Below are positions 54,071 to 62,104 of a stretch of 64,000 nucleotides of DNA, one piece after another. The translations under genes were made by a program, and so were the position numbers. This DNA comes from Ilumatobacteraceae bacterium (GTDB lineage: Bacteria; Actinomycetota; Acidimicrobiia; Acidimicrobiales; Ilumatobacteraceae): NCBI GenBank assembly GCA_022425725.1, contig JAKMEY010000074.1, positions 1 to 64,000 on the forward strand, given 5' to 3'. Positions within the stretch are counted from its first letter, which is position 1; every line of letters begins with the position of its first letter. A model generated the notes under the pieces. The model was not told the origin of the DNA and ran no database searches. It saw only the letters and a list, made by a program, of their open reading frames with translations.

Positions 54071-55015
54071 GTGCGCCTGCTGCTCGTCGTCAACTCGTTC
54101 GCCTCATCGGTGAATGCGCGCAACACCGTTGTTGTCCACCGACTGCTTTCTCGGAACCATGAGGTTGAAATCGTTGAGACAAATCGGCGAGGGCATGCCA
54201 TCCGTTTTGCCCAAGATGCCGCTCGTCGCGGGCTCGATGCCGTCGTCGCATTTGGCGGGGACGGCACACTCAACGAGGTTGCCACGGGGCTCGCTGGCAC
54301 AACGACCGCTCTCGCCGTTCTTCCCGGCGGGTCCACCAATGTCTTTGCCCGAACGATTGGAATGGCGAACGATCCGGTCGTCGCAACGAATGGTCTGCTC
54401 GCCGGCCTCCAAGAGGGCCGGATCGAGCCGATCGGTCTCGGGCGAGTCAACGGCCGCTTTTTCTGTTTTCATGTCGGGATCGGATTTGATGCAGCGGTTG
54501 TTGCTCACGTCGAACGTCATGCCTCGCTGAAACGCTGGCTCGGCCATCCATTGTTCATTTGGAGCAGCGCAATGACGTGGGCGAGAGGCTACGACCGGTC
54601 ACGTTCGCAGTTTGCTATCGACGACCTTTCAACTGGCCAAAGACTTCCCGGGCTATTCACAGTCGTCCTCAACACGGGACCGTACACATATCTGGGCAAT
54701 CGGCCTCTCGATCTTGCCCCGGATTCCCGTCTCCAACGCGGACTTACTGCGGTCACATTTTCCTCTCTTCGACTTCCCACGATGGGCGCTGCTCTCATGA
54801 GCGCAGTACGTGGACGATCGGTTGCGACCGTTGGAGATGTCACCGAGTGGTCACCTGCAAATCACCTTCACATTTCTGCGGCCGAAGATGACATCCGAGT
54901 TCCGTTCCAGGTCGATGGTGACTACCTCGGAGACACAGAGACGCTCGACATTGACTACGTCGATGATGCCGTTCGACTGGTGTGGCCAGGCTCGGCTAGC
55001 GAAGTCGATCTCTGA
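54071..55015 (+). CDS. Diacylglycerol/lipid kinase family protein
   Basis: This 314-residue DAGK_cat protein has the nucleotide motif AFGGDGTLNEVATGLAG and ALAVLPGGSTNVFARTIG, then a beta-sandwich C-terminal domain ending in DGDYLGDT. It phosphorylates diacylglycerol or another lipid. GTG 54071 is used. Its end overlaps the convergent GDPD gene by 20 bp. Confidence 0.9.
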   Translation: MRLLLVVNSFASSVNARNTVVVHRLLSRNHEVEIVETNRRGHAIRFAQDAARRGLDAVVAFGGDGTLNEVATGLAGTTTALAVLPGGSTNVFARTIGMANDPVVATNGLLAGLQEGRIEPIGLGRVNGRFFCFHVGIGFDAAVVAHVERHASLKRWLGHPLFIWSSAMTWARGYDRSRSQFAIDDLSTGQRLPGLFTVVLNTGPYTYLGNRPLDLAPDSRLQRGLTAVTFSSLRLPTMGAALMSAVRGRSVATVGDVTEWSPANHLHISAAEDDIRVPFQVDGDYLGDTETLDIDYVDDAVRLVWPGSASEVDL

Positions 55016-55682
55016 CGCTTCGCGCGACGTCGGGAGCGTCAGTAATCACCGCATCGACACCCCAATTGATCAGGCACTCAAGGTCGTCTGGTTCGTTGCA
55101 CGTCCAAACGTTTACTCGTATTCCCAGATCGTGAGCGGCGAGGAGAAGCTCTGGGGTGAGGTCTTCCCACCTGGGATGCCACGCAGAATGAGCATGTTCC
55201 ACTGCTAGCGAGAGTCCAGCTTCCGGCTCGCGACTGGTGAGAAATGCGGTTGGGATTTCAGGACGCAACCGATGGAACTCGTTGAGGGTCTCGGGGTCAA
55301 AACTTGAGACAAGCCATCGACTCGGGTCATCAGCTCGGGAATCAAGTTCTTCGATCACCCGGTGAACAACAGCGAGATCACTGTCGTACGCGGGGTCGTA
55401 TCTCGAATTCTTGAGTTCGATGTTCACCGTTAGTGACCCACAAGCATCGAGGCCGGCATGAAGTGTCGGGATCGATTGCGGCAATGCGCGTAAATCGAGG
55501 GCGTGAACCTCTCGCCCGTCAGCGAGATGCGGATCGTGATGAATCACTGCGACGCCATCGGCGGTGAGCCGCACGTCGAGTTCGATTCCATCGGCACCGA
55601 GTTCACCCGCAAGATGAAATGCAACCTCAGTATTTTCTGGGGCGACAAGTCGAGCTCCCCGGTGAGCAAAGATAAGGGTCAC
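54996..55682 (-). CDS. Glycerophosphodiester phosphodiesterase
   Basis: This 228-residue GDPD has the catalytic IFAHRGARLVAPENTE (His, Arg, Glu), GADGIELDVRLTADG and VIHHDPHL, with the metal-binding Glu and Asp and the second catalytic His. Later motifs are NIELKN and VNVWTCNEPDDL. No signal peptide is seen, so it is probably cytosolic. It hydrolyses glycerophosphodiesters to glycerol-3-phosphate. It converges with the lipid kinase gene, and both may relate to phospholipid turnover. Confidence 0.92.
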   Translation of the reverse strand: MTLIFAHRGARLVAPENTEVAFHLAGELGADGIELDVRLTADGVAVIHHDPHLADGREVHALDLRALPQSIPTLHAGLDACGSLTVNIELKNSRYDPAYDSDLAVVHRVIEELDSRADDPSRWLVSSFDPETLNEFHRLRPEIPTAFLTSREPEAGLSLAVEHAHSAWHPRWEDLTPELLLAAHDLGIRVNVWTCNEPDDLECLINWGVDAVITDAPDVARSVRDRLR

Positions 55683-55743
55683 GCCTCAAGCGTAATGAGT
55701 CGATGACCTCGCAAATAGGTGATCATTATGAGATGATCGAAAG

Positions 55744-55772
55744 CCCCCAGGTATCACTTTGAGAGATGGGGG
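55744..55772. promoter_or_regulatory. Hairpin in the 248-bp region upstream of whiB
   Basis: The gap 55683-55930 before whiB holds an inverted repeat CCCCCA (55744-55749) with TGGGGG (55767-55772) around a 17-base spacer. A nine-codon frame (ATG at 55734, ending at the TGA inside the hairpin loop) precedes it. No CRP-type TGTGA-n6-TCACA site is clear. It may form a leader structure of the whiB transcript or serve as terminator for another transcript. No other gene is seen in the gap. Confidence 0.3.
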
Positions 55773-55930
55773 TATAGGAACTCGTGACAAGATATCCGCC
55801 TTTAGGCTCTTGCAAGGTGATCAGAACTCGCTCTACCTTCTCTTCGGCATCGAAATCTCGATCTGGTGTGCAGGTGACGAGTTTTTGAACGTAAACCCAG
55901 CATCCGACCCTCCAACCTTGAGGAGTTAAT

Positions 55931-56233
55931 GTGACAACTACCGGACATCTCGATGTGCGATCAACGGCAGAAGACGAGTGGCGTGATGATGCACTCTGCC
56001 GAAACACTGATCCGGAGTTGTTCTTCCCCATCGGAACGACCGGCAGTGCGATTGTTGCGATCGAGGAGGCGAAACGTCTCTGTACAAGTTGCACGGTGAG
56101 CAACGCATGTCTCGATTTTGCTCTCGAGACCAACCAAGACTCCGGTGTTTGGGGAGGCCATTCAGAAGAAGAACGGCGAGCAATTCGTCGTGTAAGAGCT
56201 GCTGAGACTCGGGCTACCCGTCTCTCAATCTAG
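55931..56233 (+). CDS. whiB1: WhiB-family iron-sulfur regulator, probably WhiB1
   Basis: This 100-residue protein has the four Wbl cysteines Cys23, Cys51, Cys54 and Cys60 (RLCTSCTVSNACLDFA), the GVWGG turn (residues 72-76), and a basic C-terminus ERRAIRRVRAAETRATRL. These ligate a [4Fe-4S] cluster sensitive to nitric oxide. An AGGAG site precedes GTG 55931. The pdtaS-like kinase lies close by, as in M. tuberculosis (whiB1 Rv3219, pdtaS Rv3220c), supporting WhiB1 assignment and a role with sigma-A. Confidence 0.88.
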   Translation: MTTTGHLDVRSTAEDEWRDDALCRNTDPELFFPIGTTGSAIVAIEEAKRLCTSCTVSNACLDFALETNQDSGVWGGHSEEERRAIRRVRAAETRATRLSI

Positions 56234-56249
56234 AACAGCACCACAGCAC

Positions 56250-57056
56250 CTACTCTTCTTGCAGTACCCGCTCGGCGCAACGAACGAGACGATCGATCTC
56301 CTTTGGCTCTAGCGGGCGAGACGTCGCCACATCGATGGAGATCTCTCCGGTCACCTCTCGGTACGAAGCAATGTCGTCAATAAAGAGCACTTCGGTCAAT
56401 CCGGCGGAGCCAGCAAGATCCTTTAACGTCGTTTCAACTCGGTGCATCGGCGGCGTGTCGTCCACCCGGATACGAAGTGTCGTCACTACTGGTTCTTGCG
56501 ACATATTTCTCAACATGTTGAATTGAGAATTCGGCACGTGAACCGATCCCTTCGCATCTCGCACTCGCGTAGTGAAAACGCCCACATATTCGACGAGACC
56601 CGAAAGTTCAGTACCTACTGGAGACTCCCATTCGATCGTGTCTCCAACTCCGTATCGATCCTCTAAGAGCACGAGAAGTCCAGTGAGGTAGTCATTCACT
56701 TTGTGCTGCCCACCAATCGCAACTGCAGCGCCAAGAAAACCCGCACTTGACAGATAGAACGCTGCGTCCACGTCAATGACATGGAACACGACGATGAGCG
56801 AAATAATCCACATCACCAGTGACACGAGATGATTCACCATTTTCGATGCTGCGTCGACTCGCTGTCGACGTCGCTGCTCTCTGATGGTGGTTGAACCCTC
56901 TTTCAATCGTGCCGAGCGGACTCTCCACGGGCCACTTCCCGCACTAAGGGCTCGATTTGCGAGATGTCGGACGAACCATTTCACAAGCAAGCCGTTGACG
57001 CGCGTCAGTAGCCACGTCCCGACAACAATGAGTCCAGCAGCCATCCAATTTTGCAC
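56250..57056 (-). CDS. Small-conductance mechanosensitive channel (MscS) family protein
   Basis: This 268-residue protein has an N-terminal helix, two further membrane helices around residues 75-95 and 100-120, then the MscS beta-domain signature GQHKVNDYLTGLLVLLEDRYG, VGDTIEW, and VHVPNSQFNMLRNMSQ. The final domain ends DRLVRCAERVLQEE. It relieves turgor or mediates solute efflux. It lies between whiB1 and the pdtaS-like gene, interrupting their otherwise mycobacterial neighbourhood, in the direction of pdtaS. Confidence 0.88.
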   Translation of the reverse strand: MQNWMAAGLIVVGTWLLTRVNGLLVKWFVRHLANRALSAGSGPWRVRSARLKEGSTTIREQRRRQRVDAASKMVNHLVSLVMWIISLIVVFHVIDVDAAFYLSSAGFLGAAVAIGGQHKVNDYLTGLLVLLEDRYGVGDTIEWESPVGTELSGLVEYVGVFTTRVRDAKGSVHVPNSQFNMLRNMSQEPVVTTLRIRVDDTPPMHRVETTLKDLAGSAGLTEVLFIDDIASYREVTGEISIDVATSRPLEPKEIDRLVRCAERVLQEE

Positions 57057-57080
57057 GGGAGAGATTCTGCCAGACGCGGG

Positions 57081-58577
57081 CTAATCGTTGGCGTCGTCGA
57101 CAACCGGCACGGACAGTGAGACCACGGTCCCGCGAGATCCGTTACCCGCAGACAATCCGGCAAGGGTGAGATCATCGTCCGATGCTGGGTCAATCGAGAT
57201 CGTCCCTGCGAGCTCGGTCGTCACGAGAGTGCGAACAATCGACAATCCGAGGCCAGTCGCCTGGTCAAGATCAAACCCGTGCATCACGCCGCGTCCGTTA
57301 TCGGTCACACGAATGTGCAAATCACCTTCGTGGGCAAGCGAGACGACAACGTCGCCGTCAGAGTCGCCATAGCCAAAGCCGTGTTCAACTGCGTTTTGCA
57401 GAAGTTCAGTCAGCACTACCGACAACGGTGTTGCGATCCGAGCAGGAATTCGCCCGCCGTCACCGATGACCGAAAACCGCACTGGTCGATCAGATGACTG
57501 CAAGCCTTCTTCTGCCAACCGAACCAACGGCCGGACGATTTCAAGGAAGGTCACGTCGTCGCCAGGTTCGCGCGATAGCGCCTCATGTACGAGAGCGATC
57601 GTCCGAATACGGCGAACCGATTCACCAACAGCAGCCACCGCTTCAGGGTGGGTGAGCCGCCGGGCCTGTAGTCGCAATAAAGATGAAATCGTTTGAAGAT
57701 TGTTTTTCACCCGATGGTGAATCTCACGAATGGTGGCATCTTTTGACAGGATCAGACGGTCACGACGACGCAATTCGGTGACATCGCGAACCAACAGCAC
57801 CCCGCCTACGACCTCACCACCCTCAACAAACGGGACACATCGACATAACAACGTGGCTTCGGCCCCTTGCTCAAACTCTTCGATAACCGGCACTCCGCGC
57901 TCAAACGCCTGACGGACCGGCCCATCGTGGAAACCCAATTCGGCTAGACGAACACCAACCGGGGTCGACTGAATCCCGACGCGGTGAAGCGCCGAGGTCG
58001 CATTCGGAGACGCAAAGCCAATGCAACCGTCACGGTCAAGGTGCATCACACCGTCGCCAACGCGCGGTGCCGACGATGAGTCGCCGACGCGTGAACTCGT
58101 CGGGAACTCTCCCGACGACACCATGCGAATGAAATGCTCAGAAATCTGCGTGTATACGCGTTCGAGTTCCCCGGGGCGGCGTCCGGTTTGTTCGATCCAC
58201 TCTTTTGTCATCACCGCAACAATTTCGCCCTCATGTCGGACCGGGATCGCCATCATTCGCGATTCGTCGGCGAGGCCCTCGACGAGGACCTCGCCGTCGA
58301 TCACCTCACCAGATTCGAAACATTCCGAGAGAACGATGTTCTCCGACTCGTTAGCAGGTACACCGACATAGTCGGTAGTGAAGATCGTTTGGCCGGTTGC
58401 CGGGCGAACTTGACCTACGGTCATCCACACACCGTCGTTGCTCCGCAGGTATAGCAATAAGTCTGCGAAACAGAAATCAGCCAGCATTCCCCATTCGGAG
58501 ACAAGACGATTTAGATGAGCGATCTTGACACGGTCGAGCGAAGTGTTCGCTTTTGCGAAGTCCGTTAGCGACGACAT
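57081..58577 (-). CDS. pdtaS: PdtaS-like sensor histidine kinase
   Basis: This 498-residue soluble histidine kinase has an N-terminal GAF-like domain (about 20-150), a PAS-like domain (about 175-270), and a HisKA_2 dimerisation region with the phospho-accepting His in REIHHRVKNNLQTISSLLRL (His287). A HATPase_c domain follows, with ELLQNAVEHGFGYGD, VTDNGRGV and GLGLSIVRTLV. No transmembrane segment is present. Mtb PdtaS phosphorylates PdtaR, an RNA-binding ANTAR regulator encoded elsewhere; no such partner lies in this window. It begins about 70 bp from the divergent HD gene. Confidence 0.92.
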   Translation of the reverse strand: MSSLTDFAKANTSLDRVKIAHLNRLVSEWGMLADFCFADLLLYLRSNDGVWMTVGQVRPATGQTIFTTDYVGVPANESENIVLSECFESGEVIDGEVLVEGLADESRMMAIPVRHEGEIVAVMTKEWIEQTGRRPGELERVYTQISEHFIRMVSSGEFPTSSRVGDSSSAPRVGDGVMHLDRDGCIGFASPNATSALHRVGIQSTPVGVRLAELGFHDGPVRQAFERGVPVIEEFEQGAEATLLCRCVPFVEGGEVVGGVLLVRDVTELRRRDRLILSKDATIREIHHRVKNNLQTISSLLRLQARRLTHPEAVAAVGESVRRIRTIALVHEALSREPGDDVTFLEIVRPLVRLAEEGLQSSDRPVRFSVIGDGGRIPARIATPLSVVLTELLQNAVEHGFGYGDSDGDVVVSLAHEGDLHIRVTDNGRGVMHGFDLDQATGLGLSIVRTLVTTELAGTISIDPASDDDLTLAGLSAGNGSRGTVVSLSVPVVDDAND

Positions 58578-58646
58578 CCCCCAAAGTCTGCACCAAAGAA
58601 CACCACCGAGTCCGTCATACCCGTCAGAAATGGCTACGGTACTGTC

Positions 58647-59228
58647 ATGAACGCAAAGGCTTCTTTCCGTAGTTTCGAAGAATCGACCGAGGCCGACTGG
58701 AAGATCATTCAGAATGATTTCCCGGTCACTCAGGCTCTCGCCGCCGCCAACATTATTGAACAGCTCCGAATTCTCGAACGCGACGACGGCGGTTTCCCGG
58801 TTTCACGGCTCGAGCACTCGCTCCAAACCGCCACTCGTGCAGCCGAGGACGGCCGCGATGATGAATATGTGTTGTGCGCCCTGCTACATGACATTGGCGA
58901 CACGCTTGCGCCGATGAATCATCCGTCGATTGCGGCAGGAATCATCAAGCAGTACGTATCAGAAGCCAATCACTGGATGGTTGAGCACCACGGAATTTTC
59001 CAGGGTTACTACTTTTGGCACCACATCGGTGCTGACCCGAACACACGAGAGAACTACCGAGACTCTCCATACTTCGAATACACCGAAGAGTTCTGTCACA
59101 AGTACGACCAAACCGCGTTTGACCCTGACTACACGTCAGCACCTCTCGACACCTTCGTGCCGATCATCGAACGGTTCTTTGTGCCTCAGACCGAAGCCGC
59201 AACGGCGGCGTACAGCGCCTTGAGGTAA
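58647..59228 (+). CDS. HD-domain phosphohydrolase / PhnZ-like oxygenase family protein
   Basis: This 193-residue HD-domain protein has the first His in RLEHSLQTATRAAEDG (His57), HD in ALLHDIGDTLA (His81, Asp82), and further His in EANHWMVEHHG. The late part CHKYDQTAFDPDYTSAPLD is similar to the PhnZ/TmpB-like diiron oxygenases of organophosphonate breakdown, as well as some uncharacterised HD proteins. The substrate is not determined. Its end overlaps the convergent methyltransferase gene by 43 bp. Confidence 0.8.
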   Translation: MNAKASFRSFEESTEADWKIIQNDFPVTQALAAANIIEQLRILERDDGGFPVSRLEHSLQTATRAAEDGRDDEYVLCALLHDIGDTLAPMNHPSIAAGIIKQYVSEANHWMVEHHGIFQGYYFWHHIGADPNTRENYRDSPYFEYTEEFCHKYDQTAFDPDYTSAPLDTFVPIIERFFVPQTEAATAAYSALR

Positions 59229-60427
59229 GCCCCTCGAGAAAAGCCGATCGGATGATCAATTGCGTGGCCAGTCCTGCGTGACTCCGTGAACGGTCGGCCA
59301 ACTTCGCGAGATGCAGTTCGCATTTCGCGCCCAAGGTCATCAATCGTGATTCTGCTCGAGCAGGAGGCCTGAACGAGCAGACCGCCGTCAACGGTGAGCC
59401 GCAGCCCGGCTCGGGCGAGGCGACGGTATGACGACAGCGCCTTCGGAATTGATTTCTCGTTCTGAGCAAACGACGGTGGGTCAATAATGACGACATCAAA
59501 TTGCTCTCCCGAGGCGGCGAGCGACTCCATGACGTCGAATGCATCTCCTTGCTGCGCAGTAATCTCGCATCTTCGAACGGCAGCGATATTTCGGTTTTGT
59601 TCGATGTTCACCTTCGCTACATCGATGGCGGGCTGAGAGATATCGACGAGGTGAACACTCCGAGCGCCGCCTGCCGCCGCTGCGAGGGCGAACCCTCCTG
59701 TCGCGGTGAAGACGTCGAGCACCCGCGCACCATCGCATGCGGCTCCGACCAGCATGCGGTTGTCACGCTGGTCGAGGAAGGCTCCTGTTTTGTTGCCCCG
59801 GCGAACGTCAGCACTCATCGTGAGGCCACGTTCGAGGTATGTCAGGGATCCATCAAACTGCGAACCAACAAGCACATCCCCGTCACCCGGAGCACCGGCC
59901 GGAGGCGACACTCGACGGGCGCAGCGAAGCACAATTCTTTCGCTCGGCATTACCTCTTGTGCGGCCTCAATGACGTCACCGAGATGCGGGTACCAAGCGC
60001 CGCTATACAACTTGATGACGAGAGTGCCGTCATAACGATCGAGCACCAGCCCTGGCAGGTCGTCGTTCTCCCCATGTACCCACCTCCATGCGGTCGTCAA
60101 TGGGTCATCGACAAGCCCGTGCCGACGATCCAGCGCAGCGGTGAGCCGATCAACCCACACACGAGGTTCGATCGCGAGCGGTCCACCCGAATGCAGCATC
60201 TTGACTCGAATTGGTGACTCAGGGTCCCAGAGACCAACCCCAACTACACGTCGGTCGTCGAAAATGACGGCAACACTTCCTGCTGGAAGATCGGTGGGGT
60301 CAGCGGATGCGATCGAGCCATCGAATAGCCACGGATCGCCCGACCTCACCGCACGAAGACCAGCGGCGGTAGGCCGCACTGCGACCCGCCGTGATTGCGG
60401 GTCGAAAGTCTGAGAAACGTCAGCCAC
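59186..60427 (-). CDS. RlmI-like 23S rRNA (cytosine-C5)-methyltransferase
   Basis: This protein of about 413 residues has an N-terminal PUA-like domain (VAVRPTAAGLRAVRSGDPWL, SVAVIFDDRRVVGVGLWDPE), a middle EEHEE-type region, and a Rossmann methyltransferase domain with VLDVFTATGGFALAAAAGGA (SAM-binding) and VIIDPPSFAQNEKS (motif IV). A catalytic cysteine is likely in LLVQASCSSRI. It methylates C5 of a cytosine in 23S rRNA, as E. coli RlmI does at C1962. GTG 60427 overlaps the DUF3107 stop by 8 bp; other starts nearby are possible. Confidence 0.85.
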   Translation of the reverse strand: MADVSQTFDPQSRRVAVRPTAAGLRAVRSGDPWLFDGSIASADPTDLPAGSVAVIFDDRRVVGVGLWDPESPIRVKMLHSGGPLAIEPRVWVDRLTAALDRRHGLVDDPLTTAWRWVHGENDDLPGLVLDRYDGTLVIKLYSGAWYPHLGDVIEAAQEVMPSERIVLRCARRVSPPAGAPGDGDVLVGSQFDGSLTYLERGLTMSADVRRGNKTGAFLDQRDNRMLVGAACDGARVLDVFTATGGFALAAAAGGARSVHLVDISQPAIDVAKVNIEQNRNIAAVRRCEITAQQGDAFDVMESLAASGEQFDVVIIDPPSFAQNEKSIPKALSSYRRLARAGLRLTVDGGLLVQASCSSRITIDDLGREMRTASREVGRPFTESRRTGHAIDHPIGFSRGAYLKALYAAVAASV

Positions 60428-60647
60428 CGAAACCGATACGGCGTTCTTCCGACGTACCGAGTTCGACGTATGCAATCTTCGCTGCGGGTATCGCGACTTC
60501 ACGGCCCTTCCGATCGGTCACCCACAACACATCGGTGGCCCCACCGAGGGCGGCATCAACTCGGCCATGGAGGTCGTCGCGTTGATCGTCGTCAACCTCA
60601 AATGCCAATTCTCTCGCAGTTTGCGTTACACCAATTCGTACGTCCAC
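60420..60647 (-). CDS. DUF3107 family protein
   Basis: This 75-residue protein begins at GTG 60647 with VDVRIGVTQTARELAFEVDD and continues with TDRKGREVAIPAAKIAYVEL, the DUF3107 family pattern. The longer frame upstream has no homology and would include the end of the MFS gene. Function unknown, but the family is widespread in actinobacteria. It overlaps the methyltransferase start. Confidence 0.87.
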   Translation of the reverse strand: MDVRIGVTQTARELAFEVDDDQRDDLHGRVDAALGGATDVLWVTDRKGREVAIPAAKIAYVELGTSEERRIGFGG

Positions 60648-60738
60648 ACGCCGTACGGTATCGCTTCTGCTGAGTACCCACCCCACGTTGCTACAAGTGG
60701 ACTCGGATTCGCTCACACTGCCGATACTGCGAAGTGCG

Positions 60739-61959
60739 CTATTCCACTTGAGCGACGTAGGCGGATGCCCACGAGAACAATGCGAACACGAGCGCAGCAA
60801 CTGCGAACGGCGTGACCGAAACGTCGATGCGGGTTGCGACGAGGCCGCCGAGGATAGAGCCACCCAGCATCCGAAATCCGCCCGACAGCGCAGAAACTGT
60901 CCCGGCAATATGAGGCAGTGGTTGCATTACTTCTGCGTTCATGTTCGGCATGATGAACATGAACGCCGACAGCATGAGCCCTAACGCCGGCATAAACACC
61001 CAGAACGATGGCTGACCACTTCCCGAGATCGCGATAATGACGAGAAGTGCTGCACATAGGTTGAGTACCATCAGCATCCGGTTGAGGACAGTTCGCACGC
61101 CAAAACGCACGACCGCCTTGCCGTTCACGAGCGAGGCAACTCCAAAGCCGATGGCAGTCACACCAAAAACAAACGGGAACCATGATCGATGTCCAAAAAT
61201 CTCGCTGACGATGAGTTCCGATGATGCGAGGTACATCGTGAACACGCTCTGCATGAAGATTGACGAGATCGAGTACCACAGCGTTGGTCGGGTTGCGAAA
61301 AACGTTCGATAGCTGTCAGCGATATCTGCTCGATCGAGTTGTCGCCGTTGGTCAACGGGCAACGTTTCCGGCAGTCGACGCGACCACAACCACAGCGCAA
61401 CCGACCAGAGTGCGCATGCCCAGAACACTGACTGCCAGGGCAGAAAGGCAACGATTCCGGCGCCGAGCGCTGGGGCAATGACGGGAACCATTATGAACAC
61501 GGCCATGATCTGTGACATCGCCTTCGCCATTTCGACACCCTCGAACAGGTCACGAACAACTGCAGTTGCAACCACCCTCGACCCTGCCGCCCCGATGCCC
61601 CACACGAAACGCGCAGCGAGCAACAAACCAAGACTCGGTGCCAGCGCCGACGCGACCGCTCCCACTACGTAAATCGCAATACTCACCGCAAGAATTCGTT
61701 TGCGACCAAATCGATCTGTCAACGGCCCATACACAAATTGAGCGACTGCAAACCCCATGAAAAAGACGGTGACCACTCCTGCGACATCATTCGATGTGGG
61801 GTCGAGACCAAATGTTGCTCTCATCTCATCGAACGCAGACAGCATGAGATCGATAGCCATCGCCATCAACGCCATGATGAGCGACAACATCGCCAGCAAC
61901 TCTCCGTTGCGGAGCTGTCGTTCTTGATGCGGGGGGCGCTCTTCGACAAGGGGTTTCAT
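60739..61959 (-). CDS. MFS transporter, Bcr/CflA drug-resistance type
   Basis: This 406-residue carrier has about 12 hydrophobic segments. The loop motif is GPLTDRFGRKRILAVSIAIY, and the helix-5 motif VRDLFEGVEMAKAMSQIMAV with PALGAGI is typical of Bcr/CflA/TetA-like drug and bicyclomycin exporters. It starts at ATG 61959 near a promoter region shared with the divergent oligopeptidase gene. The substrate is unknown. Confidence 0.9.
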   Translation of the reverse strand: MKPLVEERPPHQERQLRNGELLAMLSLIMALMAMAIDLMLSAFDEMRATFGLDPTSNDVAGVVTVFFMGFAVAQFVYGPLTDRFGRKRILAVSIAIYVVGAVASALAPSLGLLLAARFVWGIGAAGSRVVATAVVRDLFEGVEMAKAMSQIMAVFIMVPVIAPALGAGIVAFLPWQSVFWACALWSVALWLWSRRLPETLPVDQRRQLDRADIADSYRTFFATRPTLWYSISSIFMQSVFTMYLASSELIVSEIFGHRSWFPFVFGVTAIGFGVASLVNGKAVVRFGVRTVLNRMLMVLNLCAALLVIIAISGSGQPSFWVFMPALGLMLSAFMFIMPNMNAEVMQPLPHIAGTVSALSGGFRMLGGSILGGLVATRIDVSVTPFAVAALVFALFSWASAYVAQVE

Positions 61960-62104
61960 GGCATGTCGATGTCTAGCGCATAACTCAGCCGATTAAACAG
62001 TTGGCGGTGCGAGCAGACCTCGAGTGATGCTCAGGCTGGGGGCGGTGTCACGGTGTTCGATGCAGGCATAGCAGTAATGGAGAGTTTGCGGCCAGACTGG
62101 AGAC

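Noticed and set aside
55734-55763. Nine-codon leader peptide in front of whiB
   Set aside because: No ribosome-binding site and no run of regulatory codons; kept only as a remark on the leader.
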